DNA of 64,000 nucleotides from Cyclobacterium sp. SYSU L10401 (GCF_010993705.1 NZ_WOFO01000012.1:86288-150287); one strand, 5' to 3'; positions 44,421 through 54,707 are shown, counted from the stretch's first letter. Numbers and translations: made by a program. The notes: generated from the letters alone by a model not told the origin.

Positions 44421-45673
44421 AATTAATCAATCAATTTACCATTTGGTATCTTGGGATATCCATCATTGTCTTTTTAATCGGAGGCCTGCTAATTTTCTAT
44501 AAACTGGAATCCGAAATCGATTTCGAACAAGGTAAGGAGCTGGAAAGGCAATTAGACCGGTATGCCAAAAAAATGGAGACGCTGGAAAATCCCGGCTTGC
44601 TTAGCAAAGATCGATTGGAAATCAAAGAATTGCCTTCAGACCAAGCCATGATTTCATTCCATTCCGGAGATACATTGGCCTGGCATGAACCCCTGGAACA
44701 GGTAGAGAGACAAGTCAAAGCCGGAAAATCCTATCTGGTCAATGGGAGGCATTTTTACATGTCTACCTACAATATCATGATTGAATCAGATGACATCACG
44801 GAAACCGTGGTACAATCCATGGTTGCTATTTTTATTATGCTCTTGATTTTTATCGCAGTGACCAGTCGATTGGTTTCAAAGAAAATCCTGCAACCTTTTC
44901 ACCAAAGTCTTGAGAATATTAAAAACTTCAATTTTAAAGATAACCAACCTTTGGAATTTGAACCCACCAAGACAGAGGAATTTGAAAAGCTGCACGATTT
45001 TCTAAATAAAATGTCCACCAGGCTTTTAAGTGACTATAAGGTTGTGAAGGAATTTTCTGAGAACCTGTCCCATGAAATCCAGACGCCCATCGCTGTAGCA
45101 TCTGGTAAACTCGAACTCCTACTCAATAGCCCTATCAACAAGCAGCAGGCCAACTGGATAGCGGCAGCCTATAATGCCAATGAAAAAATGACTAAAATCG
45201 TTAATTCGCTGGCCACTTTAGCCAAATTGGAAAATCAGGAATTTGAAGGCTCCCAGTCCATAGAACTATCTCAGCTGATTTCAAACTGCCTCAAGGAATA
45301 TGAGGAGCTGATGAGCATCAAAAACATTGCCCTCCATCAACAATTAACTCCTTCTGTAAAAATTGATATGCATCCCAATATGGCTGAAATGCTCATCAAT
45401 AACTTGCTAAGCAATGCCATCAAACACAATGAAAGTCCAGGCTACATCCACTTGGAGGTCAATTATAAGTACCTGAAAATCAAAAATAAAGGAGCAAAAC
45501 CTATAGGGAATGTAGCAGAATACCTGAAAAGATTCAAAAAGGGAAATCCATTGAGCGAGTCAATTGGTTTAGGCCTGTCTATCGTCCAACAAATCTGTAG
45601 GATTCATGGTTACCTATTGGATTACACATTTATCAATGAGGAGCATCAGATTACCATACAACTTCAAAATTGA
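44417..45673 (+). CDS. Sensor histidine kinase
   Basis: Cognate kinase of the preceding regulator (418 residues). Two membrane helices (about 8-28 and 132-150) flank a periplasmic domain of about 100 residues. After a HAMP-like segment the phosphoacceptor is H219 in ENLSHEIQTPIAVASG. The N-box LLSNAIKHNESPG and G2 motif SIGLGLSIVQQICR are clear; the G1 box reads KNKGAKP rather than DxGxG, as in several Bacteroidota kinases of this type. It is translationally coupled to the regulator. Confidence 0.93.
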   Translation: MKLINQFTIWYLGISIIVFLIGGLLIFYKLESEIDFEQGKELERQLDRYAKKMETLENPGLLSKDRLEIKELPSDQAMISFHSGDTLAWHEPLEQVERQVKAGKSYLVNGRHFYMSTYNIMIESDDITETVVQSMVAIFIMLLIFIAVTSRLVSKKILQPFHQSLENIKNFNFKDNQPLEFEPTKTEEFEKLHDFLNKMSTRLLSDYKVVKEFSENLSHEIQTPIAVASGKLELLLNSPINKQQANWIAAAYNANEKMTKIVNSLATLAKLENQEFEGSQSIELSQLISNCLKEYEELMSIKNIALHQQLTPSVKIDMHPNMAEMLINNLLSNAIKHNESPGYIHLEVNYKYLKIKNKGAKPIGNVAEYLKRFKKGNPLSESIGLGLSIVQQICRIHGYLLDYTFINEEHQITIQLQN

Positions 45674-45715
45674 TTCAAATTGTCTTCCTAAACTTGTAGC
45701 GAATCGAAAACAGAT

Positions 45716-48058
45716 ATGAAACCAACTAAATTATTTTCCATTTTATTTTTCCTGGCTAATTTATGCTTTGCATACACAGGATATAGCCAAAGCGATACCT
45801 TTACCCTTAAGGGGAAACTTACAGCCAATGACAGCAAAGATCCGCTTTCTTTTGTTCAGGTAGCCTTATATAAACCGGGAGAAAGTAGGCCCGTAGTTTT
45901 TTCAGACTCCGATGACGACGGAAACTTTTCCATCAATGCCGGCAGAGGAGAATACCTTTTGAGGTTTTTCTTAATTGGTTATAATGAAAAAGAAATCGAA
46001 ATTAATCTGGATAGCAACCAAAATCTGGAAACCATAGAATTAATTTCAGAAAACCAGGATTTGGAAGAAGTAGTGGTGCAATCCTCTAAATTTCCGATCA
46101 GATCTGACGCTGAAGGACTCACCATTAATCCCAGCCAAAACCTTTCTAACCTGGGAGGAACATTGCTTGACATTTTGAGAAACACACCCTCGGTAAGTGT
46201 TTCTGAAGATGGCGCCATCACTCTTAGAGGAAGCTCGGGAACAAATATTTTAATCAATGGAAGGAATTCTTCTTTAACCCAAAACCTGGACCAGATTCCG
46301 GCCAGTGCGATCGAACAAATTAAAATCATCAATAACCCCAATGCCAGGTATGACGCCGAGGCCGAGGCTGGGGTCATAGATATTGTGCTTAAGAAAGGGG
46401 AAAACCTCGGAACGCATGGCAACGGGGAGCTTACTTACGGTACAAGGGGAAGAACGAATGCTGGAGTTAATATCAACCACCGTACTTTAAAATACAACGT
46501 TTTTGCGGGTTACAATTTCAGAAGGTGGAGATCAATAGGAGAAAGAAGGACAGAGCGGGAAATATTTGAAGATGAGGAAACCTTGCTTCAGAACACCAAC
46601 TCCACCAGTGAAAATATTGGCCATAACCTTAATTTTGGAGCCGATTACTATTTTGGAAATAATATCATCAGCTACGAAGGTTTTTTCCAAACCAGTGATG
46701 ATAGCCAAATAAATACACTCTATTCAGAGCTTAGGGAAAATGAAACCAACGACCTGGTTTTGGAATATGTCAGGAGAAATAGGGAAACAGAAGCTGACGA
46801 TGGCTTTGATAATGCCATTATTTATGAAAGAACCTTTGATAACAAAGACAAAACTTTTAAAGTAATCGCAAGTAATTCCTACCGAAACCAGTATAAGATC
46901 CAGAATATTGACATTTTCCGAAATACCCTGGAACCAATTGATGAAAACCTGAATGGAATGGAAAGGGCTTTTACAGATGAAAAACGTTACGTATCCATAT
47001 TTCAGGCAGATTTTACCAGTCCGTTATCTTCAGATGCCAAAATTGAAGCTGGAGTTAAATCCAATATCAGAAAGTTTGACAATGATTATATTTACACCCG
47101 CTTTCAGGAAAACATCCAGGATTTTGTAGAAGACAGTAATGTGAGCAACCGGTTTATTTATCAGGATCAAATACATGCAGGTTACTTTATTTACTCAAAC
47201 TCCTCTCCCAAATTTGATTATACAGTAGGTTTAAGAGGAGAATACACCTTTGTGGACACCTTTTTAGAAAATACAGGTGAGTCCAACCAGCAAGAATATT
47301 TTAATCTTTTCCCCAGCCTTCAAACATTGTACAAAATCAATGAGGAAAATTCCCTTAAATTATCCTACAGCAGAAGAATCGATCGTCCCACTGCCTGGAG
47401 ATTGAATCCATTCCCTGATATTACAGATTCATTGAGTGTCCGAAGGGGAAACCCGGACTTACAACCAGAATTGATTCATTCCCTGGAATTTGGCCATCTT
47501 GCAAATTTTGAAAATTCCAGCCTTACCACCAATTTGTTTTACCGGCATGTGAATGGGCAGTTGGATTTTGTCACCATCGTTGAAGACGGAATCTCCTATT
47601 CACAACCATCCAACCTGAACACGGCTGAATCTTACGGAATTGAGTTTATAGGTATCACCGACATTACCCCCTGGTGGAATATCAATGGAAGTGTCACTGC
47701 CTTTCAAATCAGAGTCGATGGTTCAAATATAGGTGAAGAGTTTGTCAATCAAGGATTTGCCTGGAACACCAAACTAATGAATAGCTTCACCCTTCCGAAA
47801 GGATTTAGCTTCCAGTTGGTAGGAAACTATGAGTCTGCAGAAATAGAGGCTCAGGGCAGAGACCTTTCCCAATACTATATAGATGCAAACGTTCAGAAAA
47901 GTTTCTGGGATAATAAAGGAGCACTTTCCGTGAGTTTTAGAGATATTTTTGATACCCGAAGGTTTGCGGGCAACAGCCTGACAAACACTTTCAGACAATC
48001 TTTTTATGCCAAAAGAGAGACGAGGTTTGTGATGGTAAGTGCAAAATACCGGTTTTAA
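45716..48058 (+). CDS. TonB-dependent receptor, outer-membrane beta-barrel family
   Basis: A 780-residue receptor with signal peptide to about residue 25 (YTGYSQ), an N-terminal CarboxypepD-regulatory-like domain (TLKGKLTANDSKDPLSFVQV) and a plug (SSKFPIRSDAEGLTINPSQN, TLRGSSGTNILINGRN, DAEAEAGVIDIVLKKG), followed by a 22-strand-like barrel ending RFVMVSAKYRF. It resembles the OMP-b-brl-3 group rather than SusC; no SusD partner follows. The two-component genes directly upstream suggest it is their regulatory target. Substrate unknown. Confidence 0.9.
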   Translation: MKPTKLFSILFFLANLCFAYTGYSQSDTFTLKGKLTANDSKDPLSFVQVALYKPGESRPVVFSDSDDDGNFSINAGRGEYLLRFFLIGYNEKEIEINLDSNQNLETIELISENQDLEEVVVQSSKFPIRSDAEGLTINPSQNLSNLGGTLLDILRNTPSVSVSEDGAITLRGSSGTNILINGRNSSLTQNLDQIPASAIEQIKIINNPNARYDAEAEAGVIDIVLKKGENLGTHGNGELTYGTRGRTNAGVNINHRTLKYNVFAGYNFRRWRSIGERRTEREIFEDEETLLQNTNSTSENIGHNLNFGADYYFGNNIISYEGFFQTSDDSQINTLYSELRENETNDLVLEYVRRNRETEADDGFDNAIIYERTFDNKDKTFKVIASNSYRNQYKIQNIDIFRNTLEPIDENLNGMERAFTDEKRYVSIFQADFTSPLSSDAKIEAGVKSNIRKFDNDYIYTRFQENIQDFVEDSNVSNRFIYQDQIHAGYFIYSNSSPKFDYTVGLRGEYTFVDTFLENTGESNQQEYFNLFPSLQTLYKINEENSLKLSYSRRIDRPTAWRLNPFPDITDSLSVRRGNPDLQPELIHSLEFGHLANFENSSLTTNLFYRHVNGQLDFVTIVEDGISYSQPSNLNTAESYGIEFIGITDITPWWNINGSVTAFQIRVDGSNIGEEFVNQGFAWNTKLMNSFTLPKGFSFQLVGNYESAEIEAQGRDLSQYYIDANVQKSFWDNKGALSVSFRDIFDTRRFAGNSLTNTFRQSFYAKRETRFVMVSAKYRF

Positions 48059-48085
48059 TCACCTATAGGTTAATTTTCAAATTGA

Positions 48086-48118
48086 AAAGCCTGGTAATAC
48101 ATACCAGGCTTTTTTTTA
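48086..48118 (+). terminator. Terminator after the TonB receptor
   Basis: AAAGCCTGGTA (48086-48096) pairs with TACCAGGCTTT (48102-48112), followed by T-rich sequence. Confidence 0.92.
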
Positions 48119-48220
48119 TCCCATTTTGAGCAAATCGACATTTATTTTTTTTGATAAGGGGGTGTTTTTAAACCAAATTACAGGTTTTGAGGTTTTTTAT
48201 ATTATTGTCCAATTTTATTT

Positions 48221-48228
48221 TACCTTTG
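48221..48228 (+). promoter_or_regulatory. Candidate -7 element of the SusC gene
   Basis: TACCTTTG matches TAnnTTTG, 104 bp before the ATG at 48333. A TTG at 48205-48207 is 13 bp upstream, shorter than usual, so only the -7 motif is supported. Confidence 0.4.
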
Positions 48229-48332
48229 TGGATAACTTAGAATAAGCTGATGGAGTAAACGCCATCAAATTTGAATCGAGCTAATACACCCAACATTACC
48301 TCTAATTCATTAAAAACCTAATCTTTATTAGT

Positions 48333-51300
48333 ATGCAAAGAAGTTTACTCATTGTAATGATGATGTTATTGGCATGGCCAATGACAGGATGGACCCAGAG
48401 TAGAACCGTAACCGGACAAGTGATATCCGGAGAGGACAACCTAACCCTGCCTGGTGTCAATGTTAGTATAAAAAATACCAATAGGGGAACGGTAACCGAT
48501 ATTGATGGAACCTACAGCATATCTGCTTCCAGCGGGGAAACCTTGATCTATTCCTACATTGGCTTTATTCCTCAGGAAGTAGAAGTAGGGAACCAAAATA
48601 CCATTGACATTACACTCCAACCCGACGCCCAAACCTTAGGTGAGGTAGTGGTAGTAGGATATGGTAGCGTAACCCGGGGCGACCTTACCGGAAATGTGGC
48701 TTCCCTTAAAGGTTCGGAAATTGCCAATGTTCCGGTGCCTTCTTTCCAGGAGGCCCTTCAGGGGCGAATGTCTGGAGTATTTGTGGAATCTTCCAGTGGT
48801 AAAGTGGGCGAAGGCGTTAAAATCAGGGTAAGGGGGACTTCATCTATTTCCGGCGGAAATGAACCCTTATATGTGATTGATGGAATTCCCGTCACTTCAT
48901 CAGGTACCATAGGAAAAAGCAACCCATTGGCAGACATCAACTTTAATGACATCGAGTCTTTCGAGGTTTTAAAGGATGCTTCTGCAGCAGCGATATATGG
49001 TGCCAGGGCCTCCAATGGTGTGGTATTGATCACCACCAAAAGCGGCACCTCCGGTAAGACCAAATTTAATGTGGGCATTCAAAGAGGGATCAGTAGCCCT
49101 ACCCGAAGGAATGAATTCCTTAACTCCGCCCAATACATTGAGTTGATGCGAGAGTCAGGATACAACAATGACCTGGCAAATGGACTGGACCCAATCAATA
49201 ATCCCGCAGACTACGAAGACTCAGACCTTGAATTTGTGGAGGGTCGTCTGGACAGGTATGCAGGCCATACAGATTGGCGAGATGGTGCCGTAGATACTGA
49301 CTGGCAGGAACAGGCTTTTAACCCTGATGCCGGTGTCACCAATGTGAATTTCTCGGCCAGTGGAGGAGATGAAAAAACCAGGTTTTATTTTTCTACTTCT
49401 TATGACAAGCAGGATGGAATCATGATCCGGAATAACTTTGAGAGGATTTCAGGAAGGTTGAATTTAGACCATAAAGTTTCAGATCGCTTTACATTAGGTG
49501 CCAATTTTAGTTTGGCCAGGACCGAAACCACGCGTTTGCCGGAAGACAACCAATTTAATAATCCCATTCAGTTGGTAGCCTTGGCCCCTATCACCCCTAT
49601 TCGAGATGAAAACGGCGTGTTAAACGACCGCCCTACTACCACCTACTATAACAACCTGATCGATTCTGAGAACGCTAACTGGCTGTCTACCAGCTACAGA
49701 AATATCAACAGTATCTTTGGAGAATATGAATTTACCGAAAACCTTAAATTCAGGTCAGATTTTGCAGTAGACATCATCAACCAAAGTGACGAACGCTTTT
49801 TCGGATCCAGAACCATCACCGGACAGGGGACCAATGGTTATGGAACATCCAGATGGGTAAGGGTTTTCAACTACAACACCAACAACTACTTCACCTATAG
49901 CAATACCTTTTCTGACAGGCATCAGTTGGAGGCAGTAGCCGGTATGTCCTTTCAAAAATCAGAGGACAATTACACCCGTGTAGACGGACAGGAATTCCCC
50001 CTCGACGATCTAAAAACCCTCGAGTCTGCTGCTGAAATTGTGGAAGGTACTTCTACATTTACTGATTTCTCCTTCCTTTCTTACTTTTCGAGAATCAATT
50101 ACAAGCTGGATGATAAATACCTCATGACAGTAAGTGCCCGTTACGATGCCTCTTCCCGGTTTGGCGAAAATAATAAATACGGCTTTTTCCCTGCCGGGTC
50201 ACTGGGCTGGATTGTCACTGAGGAAGGATTTTTAAAAGGATCTGAAGGGTTAAGCTTGTTGAAATTAAGAACATCTTATGGATTAACCGGTAATGCGGAA
50301 ATAGGTAATTTTGATCACCTTGGATTGTTTGGTCCTGTTTCTTATGGACTTCAACCAGGTTTGGAACCTACCCAGATCCCAAACCCGAACCTGACCTGGG
50401 AAACCACCGCTCAATTTAATTTGGGGATTGAGTTTGGTTTCTTTAATGATAGAATTACCGGTGAACTGGATTACTACGACAAGCAAACCAGTGATTTATT
50501 GCTCCTGGTACCTGTTCCAGGCACCACGGGTTTTGCTACCCAAAGACAAAATATCGGTAAAATGCAGAATTACGGTTTTGAAGTGGTGCTGAACTCCGCC
50601 AATTATGCAGACCAAAACTTTAGCTGGAATACATCCTTTAATTTTGCCCGAAATATCAACCGGGTACGGGAACTTGCCGAAGGTCAGAATTCCATTCCTC
50701 CCTCCTCTTCCCGGTTTTTGAATGGAATTTTCATTGGGGAATCGATCGGGGTGTTTTACGGACCAAGATATGCCGGAGTAGATCCTAACAATGGGGATGC
50801 CCTGTATTACAGCAATGAGCAACAGACAGAAACAACGAGCGACTACAACGAAGCGGCACGAATGGTGGTAGGAGACCCCAATCCGGATTTCATTGCAGGA
50901 ATTACCAACAATATTACCTATAAAAATTTAGAGCTGTCTTTTCTTTTTCAGGGAGTATTTGGAAACGAAATCTACGAAGGAGGCGGTGGTTTTTATGCAG
51001 CCAATGGGGATTGGTTTGACAACAGCACAGCAATCCAGTTTAACAGGTGGCAAGAACCAGGAGACATTACCAACATCCCTCAGGCCAGACTGGGCGAATG
51101 TAATGGTTGTAATGCTTCCAGCCGGTATATTTCCGATGGAAGCTATGTGCGCTTGAAAACGCTTTCCCTTGGATATAACCTGCCTTCCTCCTTAATAGAC
51201 AAGATGAGGGTCAGCAGTGCCAGAATTTACTTGATGGCGCAAAACCTGCTCACCTTTACCAACTATATGGGATGGGATCCGGAAGTAAATGCAGATTACC

Positions 51301-51401
51301 TGGGAAGTACTACTTCGGATTCCAATGTTTTCCAGGGCAATGATTTTTATTCGGCCCCTCAAGCAAAAACTTTCTCCTTAGGTCTTAATATAGGATTTTA
51401 A
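48333..51401 (+). CDS. SusC/RagA family TonB-linked outer-membrane protein
   Basis: A 1022-residue transporter. Signal peptide through GWTQ, then a CarboxypepD-like domain (VTGQVISGEDNLTLPGVNV, GTVTDIDGTYSISASSGE), the SusC TonB box region GEVVVVGYGSVTRGDLTG and the plug with PVPSFQEALQGRMSGVFVES, IRVRGTSSISGGNEPLYVID and DASAAAIYGARASNGVVLIT, followed by a barrel ending SAPQAKTFSLGLNIGF. It pairs with the SusD gene 11 bp downstream. No glycosidase, protease or sigma/anti-sigma gene is adjacent, so the nutrient cannot be named. Confidence 0.96.
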   Translation: MQRSLLIVMMMLLAWPMTGWTQSRTVTGQVISGEDNLTLPGVNVSIKNTNRGTVTDIDGTYSISASSGETLIYSYIGFIPQEVEVGNQNTIDITLQPDAQTLGEVVVVGYGSVTRGDLTGNVASLKGSEIANVPVPSFQEALQGRMSGVFVESSSGKVGEGVKIRVRGTSSISGGNEPLYVIDGIPVTSSGTIGKSNPLADINFNDIESFEVLKDASAAAIYGARASNGVVLITTKSGTSGKTKFNVGIQRGISSPTRRNEFLNSAQYIELMRESGYNNDLANGLDPINNPADYEDSDLEFVEGRLDRYAGHTDWRDGAVDTDWQEQAFNPDAGVTNVNFSASGGDEKTRFYFSTSYDKQDGIMIRNNFERISGRLNLDHKVSDRFTLGANFSLARTETTRLPEDNQFNNPIQLVALAPITPIRDENGVLNDRPTTTYYNNLIDSENANWLSTSYRNINSIFGEYEFTENLKFRSDFAVDIINQSDERFFGSRTITGQGTNGYGTSRWVRVFNYNTNNYFTYSNTFSDRHQLEAVAGMSFQKSEDNYTRVDGQEFPLDDLKTLESAAEIVEGTSTFTDFSFLSYFSRINYKLDDKYLMTVSARYDASSRFGENNKYGFFPAGSLGWIVTEEGFLKGSEGLSLLKLRTSYGLTGNAEIGNFDHLGLFGPVSYGLQPGLEPTQIPNPNLTWETTAQFNLGIEFGFFNDRITGELDYYDKQTSDLLLLVPVPGTTGFATQRQNIGKMQNYGFEVVLNSANYADQNFSWNTSFNFARNINRVRELAEGQNSIPPSSSRFLNGIFIGESIGVFYGPRYAGVDPNNGDALYYSNEQQTETTSDYNEAARMVVGDPNPDFIAGITNNITYKNLELSFLFQGVFGNEIYEGGGGFYAANGDWFDNSTAIQFNRWQEPGDITNIPQARLGECNGCNASSRYISDGSYVRLKTLSLGYNLPSSLIDKMRVSSARIYLMAQNLLTFTNYMGWDPEVNADYLGSTTSDSNVFQGNDFYSAPQAKTFSLGLNIGF

Positions 51402-51412
51402 AACAGAGAACA

Positions 51413-52792
51413 ATGAAATTCAAAAACATACAATTTTCGATTATCTTAAGTACAATCGTGTTCTTTTCTTCATGTGAAGATCAGCTGGACCTGACTCCTG
51501 CCCAAAGTGTGGATCAGGAAATCGCCTTAAACAGTGATGCCAATATCAAAAGGGTTTTGATAGGTGCCTATGCCAATATGAGGCATGAGGATTTTTGGGG
51601 TGGAAGATCCATTTTATATGCAGAAATGCTCAGCGCCAATAATGAGATCCGTTGGGAAGGAACATTTAACCAACCACGGGAGGTATTCAATAAAAGTATC
51701 TTTACCAACAATTCATTCATTACCAATACCTGGCTCAGATCCTACAGTGCCATTAATGTGGTCAACAATATATTGGACGTGATCGACCTGGTGGATGAGG
51801 CCGACAGGGACAGGGTTATGGGAGAAGCTTTATTTATCAGAGGGGCGATCTATTTCGAATTAGCCAAACTTTACGGGATGCCCTATGTATCCGGTAATAC
51901 CAATACCAATCTGGCTGTTCCACTGGTATTAAGTCCTACAAGGGAAGTATCAGCAGCAGATTTGCTTCCCCGGAATTCTGTAGAAGAAGTGTACCAACAG
52001 GCATTGACAGACCTGGAAACCGCAGAAGAGTTACTTCCTGCTACCAATGGCTTTTTCGCCAGAAACTATGTGGCTTCGGCTTTGCTTTCCAGAATATATT
52101 TACAAATGGAACGCTTCGCAGATGCCCGGGATGCTGCCGATCGGAGCATTACCATTGCCACAGCAAATGGAAAATCCTTATTGGATAATTACATGTCAGC
52201 TTTTAACAATGAGGCAGATACCCAGGAAGATTTGTTTGCCATACAGGTAAACCCCCAGGATCCTGCCAATAACATGCACCTTTTTTATTCTACGCCGGAT
52301 TTCGGCGGTAGAGACGGAGATGTCACCATTCTGGATGCCCATATCAACCAATACGAGGAGCGCGATGAAAGACTGGAACAATTTGTAGAAAGAGCCGGGG
52401 AAATACGAACAGATAAATGGAGAGACCAATTCCGAAATGTCAAAGTAATCCGACTGGCAGAAATGTACCTTACACGGGCTGAAACCAATTTCCGGGAAGG
52501 AACATCAGTAGGGGCCACTCCATTGGAAGACATCAACCTGATTCGAACAAGGGTGAACCTACCAGAAAAAAACAGCCTGACCCTTGAAGAAATTCTGATG
52601 GAAAGGAAGCTGGAGCTTGCCCATGAAGGTCATTTTATCCACGATGTAAAAAGGACCAGAGGGGAAATTCAGGACAACAACAGCAATGACCTGCAATACG
52701 ATTATGATGACCCCAGATTAGTCCTTCCCATTCCGCAAAGGGAAATGGATGCCAATCCCGAACTGGTACAAAACCCCGGCTACGGAGGGTAA
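51413..52792 (+). CDS. SusD/RagB family nutrient-binding lipoprotein
   Basis: A 459-residue surface lipoprotein; lipobox FFSSCEDQLDLTPAQSVD. SusD-like TPR features follow: ILYAEMLSANNEIRWEGTFN, LRSYSAINVVNNILDVIDLV, EALFIRGAIYFELAKLYGMP and VIRLAEMYLTRAETNFREGT, with the C-terminal segment RLVLPIPQREMDANPELVQN that ends the family. Forms a bag-like complex with the SusC pair. Slightly shorter than many members. Confidence 0.95.
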   Translation: MKFKNIQFSIILSTIVFFSSCEDQLDLTPAQSVDQEIALNSDANIKRVLIGAYANMRHEDFWGGRSILYAEMLSANNEIRWEGTFNQPREVFNKSIFTNNSFITNTWLRSYSAINVVNNILDVIDLVDEADRDRVMGEALFIRGAIYFELAKLYGMPYVSGNTNTNLAVPLVLSPTREVSAADLLPRNSVEEVYQQALTDLETAEELLPATNGFFARNYVASALLSRIYLQMERFADARDAADRSITIATANGKSLLDNYMSAFNNEADTQEDLFAIQVNPQDPANNMHLFYSTPDFGGRDGDVTILDAHINQYEERDERLEQFVERAGEIRTDKWRDQFRNVKVIRLAEMYLTRAETNFREGTSVGATPLEDINLIRTRVNLPEKNSLTLEEILMERKLELAHEGHFIHDVKRTRGEIQDNNSNDLQYDYDDPRLVLPIPQREMDANPELVQNPGYGG

Positions 52793-52810
52793 AATAATCC
52801 TGAATCCATA

Positions 52811-52843
52811 AAGATCACTTCATTTCTGAAGTGGTCTTTTTTT
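52811..52843 (+). terminator. Terminator of the SusC/SusD unit
   Basis: GATCACTTC (52813-52821) pairs with GAAGTGGTC (52828-52836), one G-U pair, followed by seven T. Confidence 0.9.
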
Positions 52844-52914
52844 ATGGCCTTTTCAGGAAATTTCAGCACATTGATTACCTTTAGGCTTTCAAAATCCCCC
52901 TAATCACAAAACCT

Positions 52915-54009
52915 ATGCAGGATCCGATCAAAAAAATCACACTGAATGATGTCCACGAATCTCTGGGAGCCAAAATGGTGCCTTTTGCAGGCTATAGCAT
53001 GCCTGTAAGGTATAGCTCAGATATTGCCGAGCACCTGCTGGTCAGGGAAAAGGTAGGGGTATTTGATGTTTCCCACATGGGGGAATTTTTAATAAAGGGA
53101 CCTCATGCCCTGGAGCTGATTCAAAAAGTTACTACCAATGATGCCTCTAAGCTTTCTATAGGACAAGCCCAGTATTCCTGCCTGCCCAATGAAACGGGAG
53201 GCATTGTAGATGATCTGCTGGTCTACAGGATGGAGGAATCCACTTACATGCTGGTAGTCAATGCCTCCAACATAATTAAAGACTGGAAATGGATCACAGC
53301 CCATAATGTCATGAATGCTGAGATGGAGAATATTTCTGATGAGACCTCTCTTTTTGCAGTTCAAGGTCCACTGGCCCTGCAGACCCTTGCACCCCTCACT
53401 GAAATTAACCTGGCTGGAATCCCTTTTTATCATTTCAAATCAGGAACCCTTGCCGGCGTGGATGAAGTGCTCATCTCGGCCACAGGCTACACCGGTGCCG
53501 GAGGATTTGAAATATATGTAAAAAATAAAGATGCAAAGATAGTTTGGGACGCTATATTTGGAGCTGGCGAAGGTTTGGGCATACAACCCATAGGGCTTGG
53601 TGCCAGGGACACCCTTAGGTTGGAAATGGGCTATTGCCTCTATGGCAATGACATTACAGATGAAACCTCTCCCATAGAAGCCGGCTTGGGTTGGATTACC
53701 AAATTTAACAAAGACTTCATCAACCATTCGGCTTTAAAAGCGCAAAAGGAGAATGGGGTCAAACGAAAACTGGTTGGTTTTAAGTTAAAGGAAAAAGGTA
53801 TTCCAAGAGCACATTATCCCATAGTGAATAGCACTGGCAGCCCGATCGGAGAGGTGACTTCTGGAAGTATTTCTCCAAGTATGGGCATCGGCATTGGCCT
53901 CGGATACGTGGACATTGCCTATGCCAAACCCGGTACGCCAATTGCCATTTCGGTAAGAAAGAAAAATATACAAGCTATGGTTGAGAAACTCCCCTTACTC
54001 AAGAAATGA
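52915..54009 (+). CDS. gcvT: Aminomethyltransferase, glycine cleavage T protein
   Basis: Takes the methylene group from the lipoylated H protein to tetrahydrofolate. The 364-residue protein has the motifs LNDVHESLGAKMVPFAGYSM, VFDVSHMGEFLI (folate site), EMGYCLYGNDITDETSPIEA, and DTLRLEMG; length is standard. It overlaps comB by four bases. gcvH and gcvP are not in the window. Confidence 0.95.
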   Translation: MQDPIKKITLNDVHESLGAKMVPFAGYSMPVRYSSDIAEHLLVREKVGVFDVSHMGEFLIKGPHALELIQKVTTNDASKLSIGQAQYSCLPNETGGIVDDLLVYRMEESTYMLVVNASNIIKDWKWITAHNVMNAEMENISDETSLFAVQGPLALQTLAPLTEINLAGIPFYHFKSGTLAGVDEVLISATGYTGAGGFEIYVKNKDAKIVWDAIFGAGEGLGIQPIGLGARDTLRLEMGYCLYGNDITDETSPIEAGLGWITKFNKDFINHSALKAQKENGVKRKLVGFKLKEKGIPRAHYPIVNSTGSPIGEVTSGSISPSMGIGIGLGYVDIAYAKPGTPIAISVRKKNIQAMVEKLPLLKK

Positions 54010-54707
54010 GAACAATAGAAACCTGCATCAGCCCCGAGCTGATCCACTTACACCAGATAAAGGGCAAAACAGTGGTAGTCGTGGATATCTTCAGAGCAAG
54101 CTCCACCATGGTTACCGCCCTTGCCAATGGGGTATCCTGTATCCTGCCCGTAAAAGACCTGGAGCAATGCCGGGCCTACAAAAACCAGGGATGGAAAATT
54201 GCGGGAGAAAGAAATGGGCAACAGGCGGAAGGATTTGATCTTGGAAACAGCCCTCTGGTTTATTTAAACTGGCAATTTTCCGGTGAAAAGATAGCCATGA
54301 CCACCACGAATGGTACAAGGGCCATTTCGCTTGTCCAAAATGAGGCTTCGGAAATACTCATTGGTGCCTTTCTCAACATCACTGCCCTGGTCAATTATTT
54401 GGAGACCACACAAAAGGACGTACTGGTGGTTTGTGCTGGTTGGAAAGGAAAGTTCAATATTGAGGACGCACTATTTGCAGGGGCTTTGTCACTGGCATTG
54501 GGATGGGAGCATGAATGTGATGCCACAATGGCCATGGAAGCGGTGTTTCAAAATGCCGGGAGAGATTTAAGCAACTTTCTGCAAAAAGCCTCCCATGCCA
54601 AAAGACTTCAAAATCACCACCTGGAAAGAGACATTGAGTTTTGCCTGAGTCTGAATCAGTATGAGGAAGTAGTCTTCCTGGAAAAAAATGTACTCAAGCT
54701 AAAATAA
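54006..54707 (+). CDS. comB: 2-phosphosulfolactate phosphatase family
   Basis: A 233-residue ComB-fold enzyme which in methanogens removes phosphate from 2-phosphosulfolactate. The signatures are TVVVVDIFRASSTMVTALAN, GERNGQQAEGFDLGNSP, MTTTNGTRAI and CAGWKGKFNIEDALFAG. The organism should not make coenzyme M, so the bacterial substrate may be another sulfonate or phosphoester. It is coupled to gcvT by ATGA overlap, although no metabolic link is obvious. Confidence 0.88.
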   Translation: MRTIETCISPELIHLHQIKGKTVVVVDIFRASSTMVTALANGVSCILPVKDLEQCRAYKNQGWKIAGERNGQQAEGFDLGNSPLVYLNWQFSGEKIAMTTTNGTRAISLVQNEASEILIGAFLNITALVNYLETTQKDVLVVCAGWKGKFNIEDALFAGALSLALGWEHECDATMAMEAVFQNAGRDLSNFLQKASHAKRLQNHHLERDIEFCLSLNQYEEVVFLEKNVLKLK

